Shown one piece after another: positions 58,097 to 64,000 of a stretch of DNA of 64,000 nucleotides. The stretch covers positions 4,302,212 through 4,366,211 of the forward strand of contig NC_031478.1 of assembly GCF_000006565.2 (NCBI RefSeq). The letters run 5' to 3'. The DNA comes from Toxoplasma gondii ME49. Lineage: Eukaryota; Apicomplexa; Conoidasida; Eucoccidiorida; Sarcocystidae. Positions within the stretch are counted from its first letter, which is position 1, and each line of letters opens with the position of its first letter. Position numbers and translations under genes: made by a program. Under the pieces are notes generated by a model. It searched no databases. It had not been told where the DNA came from and was given only the letters and a program-made list of their open reading frames with translations.

Positions 58097-61000
58097 CGCG
58101 CGGAGAGTTCATAGTGTGCGTTGTGTGTTTCGTAGAGCCAAGCGAGTATTGCTTCGACAGTCAGTCGAATGATTTCGGTTCTTCTCTGGGTCATCTCCTT
58201 CATCATTTTGCTTCTCGTCCTCGGAGTCGACATCAACACCGTCATTGTTTCCGGCGCCGCCTGTCTCTCCGCAATTATCGTTGCTCTGAGTAGGAAGCAA
58301 TCGAGAAACATTTATGCAGAAGGCAAAGAGGGGGCGAATGTCTGAGGCAGAGGAGAGTGAGGAAGGTATTCTCTCTCCGCTTCCTGGTTCTTCTTTCTGC
58401 CTGCGATCAGACTCCGGCTTCATGCACTTTCCTGTGTCACTGCCTCTGTTCGCGTATACGGACAAAATATCCGAATGAGAGTCGTATGTGTGTCTGAACA
58501 GGTGACTTAGTGTACACTCTAAGGAGGAGGATGTCCTTTCCAGGACTACGTGGAAGTTGTGTGTTGAGGAGCTGCTTCAAGGATGGAAAAAGGCGTACAC
58601 ACCGAACTCGAGATATGCATATGCAACATGCCGAAGGACCTCTGCAAAGGCATGCACTCGCCGGCATGCGTGCAAATGCATACACCAGTGTAGATGCGAA
58701 AAATCAAATGCAGGCGCTCTTCTCTGACTTGTGCTGCGTGCTCTGCAGGCTACTTCTACCAAAACTTTGTGACAGCCGTACTGTTCATTGCCGTCTCGAA
58801 TCCATTCAACGTAGGAGACCGCGTTCGGATCGACGGCGGAGAAATTCTCTACGTTCGAAAGATTCGCACCTACACGAGTGAATTCGAAACTGTGCATGGG
58901 CGCCCTGTAAGTTTGAATATTCGACTCAGTCTTCCCTTTACCGCGCAACATATCCATGTCCGTGTATCCTCTGCATCTTTTTCCAACCTCGTCACCTGTC
59001 TCTTCCTCTCTGTCTCGTTTCGGCTAGCATCTCCCATATCGTTTGGCAGCGATATGAGAGATGCTGGAAGGATGCGGAAGCACTCCAGCTCTTTCAGCTG
59101 TCTCTGTAAGCAGTCCACGGATTCAGCGACCTCCATAGCTCTCATCATAGCTCTCTCCATATGATTCTTCTATCCATCTCTATCTGTATACGTTGTATAT
59201 ATATATATATATAAATAAATATATATATAAATATATATAAATATCTGTATATACATATCTTTGCGTGGCTCGCCCTGGTGGCTGTGTGCCTCGGTCGCTG
59301 AATCCCGTGTTGCTGTGTTTGTCTTTGTGCTTAGCTTGACCAGTCCCATGGCTTTTGTGTGTAAACGTTTGTCGAGGAAGGCTTTCTCGTGGAATGTTTT
59401 TTTCTGGAGACTCTCGTGTCTGCTGCGAAGCCGCTGCGCGAATATAAACAGAGCCGAGGAAACCCCAGGCGGCGACCGGAATTGGCGACTCAGGGAAATG
59501 GGCTGCCAGGGATAAGGAACATGGTACAAGTTCCCCTGCGTGCAGTGCAAGTCAAAACAAAAAAAACTCGGTCGGTTCAGGCGCGACTGTTTCCTTTCCC
59601 TTTTTCTCTGCAGCGTGGCGTCTCGCAGGTTGTTTTTTCTGCTTTTCTGCCTTTCAGGTGTTCTACAGCAACGCCGTGTTGTTCAATCGCGTTATCACCA
59701 ACGAGTCGCGATCGAAGAATTCATGTTTTGAGATTCCTCTCGTTCTCGACATTCGAACCCCCGAGAGCGCTATTCGACAGCTGCAGGCGGCGATGCAGCG
59801 TTACTTGGAGAGTCGCAGCCTCGAGTTCGTCAAAGACACCTTCCGACTATTTGTCACGAGCGTCCAGCCCGGTCGACAAATCGATGTACGCAGAACTCCT
59901 AAGCCGTAATCTCGTCCGCGAGTTCTGTTGCCTTTGCTCAGGTGGATTCAGAGCACTTGGGAAGCGCTGCATACGGATTCGGTCCCCACCAACGAACCAC
60001 GAAAATCGGTGGGGGGCTGTTTGGTGCGTGTGTCTCTGCGTCCAGGTGTCTCTGTGGATGACGTGCGTCGAAGGCTGGGGAAACGTCCTGAAGGTCTTGC
60101 GGACGCGCACAGAAGTCTACTTTTATCTTTTGAAACAACTCGCGCGGCTCCACATTTCCTTCCAACTGCCTCTCCAGCCCATCCACTTCCCTTCGACCTC
60201 CGGGGCCTCCCTTCAGACTGCAGGCAGTGGAAACCCAGCAGCCGGCAGGCTCACGCCTGCTTCTCCGCAAGAAAGAAAAGTCGTCAGTGCCGCAGGTATG
60301 CGTCTCAGCAGTCACTCTCCCGAAACTGCATCCCATGCAGTGATCATTCCCCTCAAACAGACCTTCGTGAATCTACATCTACCTGTGTATATCTATATGT
60401 ATATATATATATATATATATATGCGTGTGTATTTGGGTTTACAGGAAAGTAGATTCCTTGTTCCGGTTGGGGGTTGCCGCTGGAGGGTGGAGGGCGAGGG
60501 TGGGTTCCGGGCCTTCTGCGTGTTCGTTGGCCCTCGGAAGGATCTCTGATATTTCTTTTTTTTTCGGTTCCGTGTGTGTGTCTGCAGCGGCAACTCAGCA
60601 GTTTCAGAATGCTACCGCGCACGGCCAGTCGCTGCCGGCGGCTCTGGCCCCGCATGCGTGGGGCGACGTGTGTCTCCAGCCAGAAGTGTCTCCTTTCTGG
60701 TCGTCTCCCTTGGTCGGCGAAGGGTCGCCTGGAGCCGAATGCACGCGCTTCGGTTTTCTTCCTTCTTCCGCGCAGCTCGGAGGCGACGAGGCTGTGAGCA
60801 GCAGCGGGCGGCGGCATTTCTGGGAACGGCCTGGGGCGCTGGCCTCGGGCGTCTGCGCCTCCGCGAGCTGCGCTGGGCTCCAAGGAGACAGAGGAGCGCG
60901 TTGTGGCGAGACAGGGCGGCGCGAGGCGAGTCCGCTCGACAGGGGGGCGCGGCTGTGGAACTCTGGGTCGGTGGCCGCGGGCACACGCAAAAAGCTCGTG

Positions 61001-61402
61001 GAGAGGAGAAAGGGCACGACTCCTGCCGTCTCCGTTTCCTTCCGAGAGGACCGCGAGACAGACGTAGCTCTTGGCGCCGACTGCGGCGAAGAAGACTCGC
61101 CCCCGGTGCCGAAACAGCGTGTAAGGGTGAGTGGAGTGCTGCGAGCGCGACGGGGAGACACGGAAAACATGAGGCGTCGAGGCCGGCGGCAGGAGCGCGA
61201 GCTTCGCCTTTCTTTGAAGGCCTCTGAGTCCTCGGACCGAGGGAGTTGTCGGGATCGCGAGCGACAGGCTCTCCTTTTTCAAGGCGAACAACAAGGCAGC
61301 GCAACCTGGGTCTGTACTGCCTCGAGAAATCGCGAGACAGAGGAGAAGAAGAGTCCTGGCCTCAGCGAGAGACGCTTCTCTCAGCTGTCCAGCCGGGACT
61401 GA
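47865..61402 (+). CDS. MscS-like mechanosensitive ion channel, 16 resolved exons plus an uncertain 5' end
   Basis: Exons in phase: 48487-48900, 49607-49710, 50089-50234, 50653-50917, 51708-51992, 52481-52647, 53027-53428, 54076-54636, 54918-55063, 55695-57120, 57494-57579, 58136-58289, 58749-58906, 59658-59885, 60046-60295, 60588-61402 (1,868 residues). Membrane segments are encoded near 48745, 49640, 50095, 50180 and 50755-50850; a sixth and the pore helix lie in 58136-58906. The signature is [18 protein letters not shown], then [15 protein letters not shown]. The MscS beta and alpha/beta domains follow ([30 protein letters not shown]). Layout matches plant MSL-type channels: six segments, a cytosolic loop before the pore pair, and a soluble vestibule; the C-terminal 270 residues are disordered. 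The loop (51708-57120, about 996 residues) is far longer than usual. Such channels release ions on membrane stretch, at the plasma membrane or in organelles. The 5' end is unresolved: an ATG at 47865 opens 65 codons, while a shifted frame (47995-48213) looks coding. Confidence 0.92.
48929..49012. repeat. (TA)n with TATGAATA units in an MscS intron
   Basis: TA core followed by two ATATATGAATATAT units, immediately after the donor at 48901. Confidence 0.85.
49469..49502. repeat. (TA)n microsatellite in the same MscS intron
   Basis: TA run of about 30 bases, 105 bases before the acceptor at 49606. Confidence 0.85.
51099..51172. repeat. (TA)n/(TAA)-interrupted microsatellite in an MscS intron
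   Basis: TA run broken by several AATATA steps. Confidence 0.9.
53450..53529. repeat. AT/TATG microsatellite in an MscS intron
   Basis: Interrupted TATATACATTTA and TATATG units ending in a TA core. Confidence 0.75.
55424..55582. repeat. Minisatellite: four GAAAGTCTRCA cores separated by (TA)n
   Basis: Four copies of ATGAAAGTCTGCATATA or ATGAAAGTCTACATATA, spaced by TA runs of variable length. The first two copies carry G and the last two A at the same position, so the array probably grew by two duplication steps. It lies in the MscS intron before the large exon at 55695. Confidence 0.9.
57336..57372. repeat. (TA)n microsatellite in an MscS intron
   Basis: TA run of about 26 bases with flanking TTTATATG, between exons 55695-57120 and 57494-57579. 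Confidence 0.8.
58062..58097. repeat. (TA)n microsatellite in an MscS intron
   Basis: TA run about 40 bases before the acceptor at 58135. Confidence 0.85.
59193..59262. repeat. (TA)n/(TAAA)n microsatellite in an MscS intron
   Basis: TA core followed by AAATAAATATATATAAAT units. Confidence 0.85.
60395..60424. repeat. (TA)n microsatellite in the last MscS intron
   Basis: TA run of about 28 bases. Confidence 0.85.
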
Positions 61403-61914
61403 GGGATAGAAAAAAGCGGCCGCAGAGGGGAGAGAAAAAAGAGGTGCAGAGGGCGACGTTCGTTTTCCGGTTTCCTGATCGAGACCACACAGCGGGAACA
61501 AGCTGGTAAAGCAAAGAGTGAAAAAAGGACGAGGGACAAAGAATCACCAGGCGTGTGTGTGCCCTTGAGCCTTGCGACTTCTGAGGCCTTGGCCGCCTCA
61601 AAATTTTCCAAGTTTCAACAGCTTTTTTTGCCGTCGCAGCACGGCGTCTTGACGACGAGGAAACCGGCTGTCGACGTGAAGACAGTTCAGAGAAAAAAAA
61701 GGTTTTTTTTTGTTGGGCACGCACCGATTCGATGAAATCGGTCAGATGTTTTTTCCTGAACAGCAGCTTGTGACACTCTTTGTGCCCATGCTCGAAGTAG
61801 TTAAGGTGCATGGAGTGCGTATTCTTGTCAATGCCTACGTGCTTATACATGTAAAAGTATCTCCTATACATCGGTTCACTGGGATGTCCAGGCTCGTGAA
61901 TGTGGAGACCTACT

Positions 61915-61918
<4 letters not shown>

Positions 61919-61974
<56 letters not shown>

Positions 61975-61978
61975 TGTA
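61919..61978. repeat. (TA)n microsatellite
   Basis: One of the longest perfect TA runs in the window, about 50 bases. Confidence 0.95.
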
Positions 61979-62392
61979 ATCAGATGTGTGTTTTTTGTAG
62001 ATGTGTAGCGATGATGCATGGAATCACGCAGGGAGTTCCTGCATTCAGTTTTGTTCCAGAGGAGCAAATTGTGCGTCACTGAGTGATCGCGTTTGGCGAC
62101 TGGAAGAGGCGCGTGTGTCACTGAATTGACTGCGCCCCATTTTGAGGAGCCTGAGTCGACTTGCGTTTGAATTTCCGTCCTGCATGCGCAGCCTTTTCGG
62201 GGAACAGAAGCATTTGTGCCCTCAAAACCGCTCTGTATCGATCCCACCTACCGTTTCCTCACACCACAGAGTCTCTTCCGACAACGCATTGTTCACTTCA
62301 TGCAAACGGCTGAGTCTATCAGTCCCCAGAGATCGTATCCTCCCACCCTGTAGACACTCCAGGGACTAGCCATCGAAAAATACATACTTCTA

Positions 62393-62393
62393 C

Positions 62394-62443
<50 letters not shown>

Positions 62444-62446
62444 GGA
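62393..62446. repeat. (TA)n microsatellite
   Basis: Two TA cores joined by a single TATGTA step. Confidence 0.9.
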
Positions 62447-62654
62447 TATGAGCATAAGTACCGACGTAGAGTTAGGTCACCATCCATCTGCTTGGGAATA
62501 GACCAACGTGGAAAGGATGTCGATGAGTTAGTTCATCGGCCTACACACATTTCGTCCAGCAGCAGCTACTCAATCGATATCCGTCACTGGTGTTCCAGCA
62601 GAGGCGTCTCATATGAACGACCGCGTCAATCAAGTACATATGCATGCATATTTC

Positions 62655-62658
<4 letters not shown>

Positions 62659-62698
<40 letters not shown>
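62659..62698. repeat. (TA)n microsatellite
   Basis: Perfect TA run of about 36 bases preceded by CGCA. Confidence 0.9.
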
Positions 62699-63784
62699 GC
62701 CGTGGGTCTGCATGCTAATATTTGTTTAAAAGGAAATGAGTGAACAGAAGCAGGTTTTGCGGCCTGCTTCGGCTGGAAGGCCAGGCAAAAGCACCGCGGA
62801 AATTGTGTTTCGATTTCGCGGGGAACGAGAGAGGAAAGACAGAGAGGGGTGTACGTGGACTTTCCTGTTGACTGCGAAGGGAGAGAGAAGAGCAAGCTGC
62901 GAACGTCTGCGTTTGCCGGAAGAATGCGGCGCTGAAGTGAACTGTGAGCAAACGTGAGAGAGAAGCGGCGACTAAAAGAGTGCCGGAGAACAGTACACCG
63001 GATTCAAATAGGAGACGAAGGGTCGCGAGCGAAGAGACGCACAGAAAGGAAGAACGCAGAGCAACGGACGAACGCTCTTAGTTCGGAGGCAAATGTCAGA
63101 ACGAACAACGGTGAAGGCCAGAACTGCGAGGAGAGAACTGGAAGTGAGACAGCGCGGAAGCGAGAAAACGGAGCGACAGTGAGGAAGCGCTCGGGAGGAA
63201 AAACTGACACAAGACACGAAAAAGACCTCACTTGAGAGGTTTCGAGCGAGGATGACAACGCCAGGCTTTAGTCCATCAGAGAAAGCGGATTTTCTTGTCA
63301 GGTCTTCGCGACTACTCGCACAAACGAGAGCGACGACCGACTGCGCCTTCACACTTCGCGAGGGAGAAGGGCACAGCAGAATCGACGGACGCGAGAAGCG
63401 ATGAGAACGGAGAGATGTCCTCTCAATAGCGAAGGCGCATCCTCTGCCTTCCTTGTCACAGGATCGCCTCCTTTTCGCCGTCTCTATCGTCCTGGTTTGT
63501 TCCCCTACTCCCTTGAAGCTTCCAGACCTTTTCTCTGCCTCTTCGGTCTTTTCTTCGTCGGTTACTTTCCGTGGTGTTGCTTCTCCCCCCGCGGCAGGGT
63601 CAGCGCATGCAACGAAGAGGACTCGAGGGAAGTCGCAGAGCGGAAAGAACGGGAAGCGTCGGAGAAGGCGGAGAAACAAAGACAAGCGGAAACAACGCGG
63701 AAAAAGCAGTTCGCACAAAGACAGCGGAGGAAAACAGAGACGGCAGACATCCGCATCTCTCCCCTGCTGTTTTGTCGCCGAAGC

Positions 63785-63808
63785 GAGAGAGAGAGAGAGA
63801 GAGAGAGG
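63785..63808. repeat. (GA)n microsatellite
   Basis: Twelve GA dinucleotides in a row. Confidence 0.9.
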
Positions 63809-64000
63809 CGACACTCTCAACATCCTCTCTCTCTCCAGTTACACATCCAGTAACCCAGCGAGCACATGCATCGATATATTTAAATGGATGTGCATGCATC
63901 CCTGTACACGTCACATACAAGTACGGCGTTCAAGCATCTCTTTTCCTTCTTTTTCCCCTTCGTTTTCGCGCCTGTCACTAGTTCCAACCAGATCTGCCTA

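Larger units (their letters stand above)
61403..64000. other. Region 3' of the MscS gene
   Basis: Contains the probable MscS 3' UTR and three (TA)n arrays (about 61920-61976, 62394-62444, 62660-62697). The purine-rich stretch from about 62940 to 63240 and the (GA)n run near 63785-63808 are pyrimidine-rich on the - strand, as in the leaders seen elsewhere in the window. That hints at a minus-strand promoter or leader, but no coding exon is supported. Confidence 0.4.

Noticed and set aside
60353..61501. 382-codon minus-strand open frame
   Set aside because: It is antisense to the last MscS exons, with no family motif.
63401..63853. 150-codon + strand frame with a Glu/Lys/Arg-rich second half
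   Set aside because: Composition follows the purine-rich tract and (GA)n run; there is no start context or domain.

Overview
The window looks like nuclear DNA of a tissue-cyst-forming coccidian (Toxoplasma/Hammondia/Neospora clade; Toxoplasma-like is my best guess, not proven). The grounds are intron-rich genes with GT..AG junctions and pyrimidine-rich acceptors, proteins swollen by long low-complexity inserts, many (TA)n microsatellites inside introns, frequent TGCATGC palindromes, start contexts resembling the Toxoplasma consensus, and two genes for SRS (SAG1-related) surface proteins, a family restricted to these parasites.

Layout. 1-0.6 kb: probable last exon of an unidentified + strand gene. 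0.6-3.8 kb: repeats and noncoding DNA. 3.8-6.2 kb (-): an ABHD11-like alpha/beta hydrolase. 6.2-11.0 kb: noncoding DNA, including leader-like tracts for the hydrolase and for the next gene. 11.0-22.3 kb (+): nuclear DNA topoisomerase I, rebuilt here as 16 exons encoding 890 residues with every catalytic residue present. 22.3-40.3 kb: a different-looking block without (TA)n arrays. It holds two short SRS genes (-), a single-exon predicted secreted protein (+), a possibly broken minus-strand reading frame, and a three-exon gene with a lysine-rich tail (+). 40.3-44.3 kb (+): a very large EI24 (EPG-4/etoposide-induced 2.4) homologue in one exon. About 47.9-61.4 kb (+): an MscS-like mechanosensitive channel with at least 16 exons and a cytosolic loop of about 1,000 residues. 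61.4-64 kb: noncoding DNA.

The genes do not form one pathway. Topoisomerase I is a nuclear housekeeping enzyme. EI24 and the MscS channel are membrane proteins, probably acting in ER/autophagy and in osmotic or organellar ion homeostasis. The hydrolase is probably organellar or secretory. The central block encodes host-facing secreted or surface proteins. I rebuilt the exon structures by hand from splice-site phase and family similarity. Topoisomerase I and the MscS gene from 48.5 kb onward are consistent in phase throughout; the first MscS exon(s) are unresolved.
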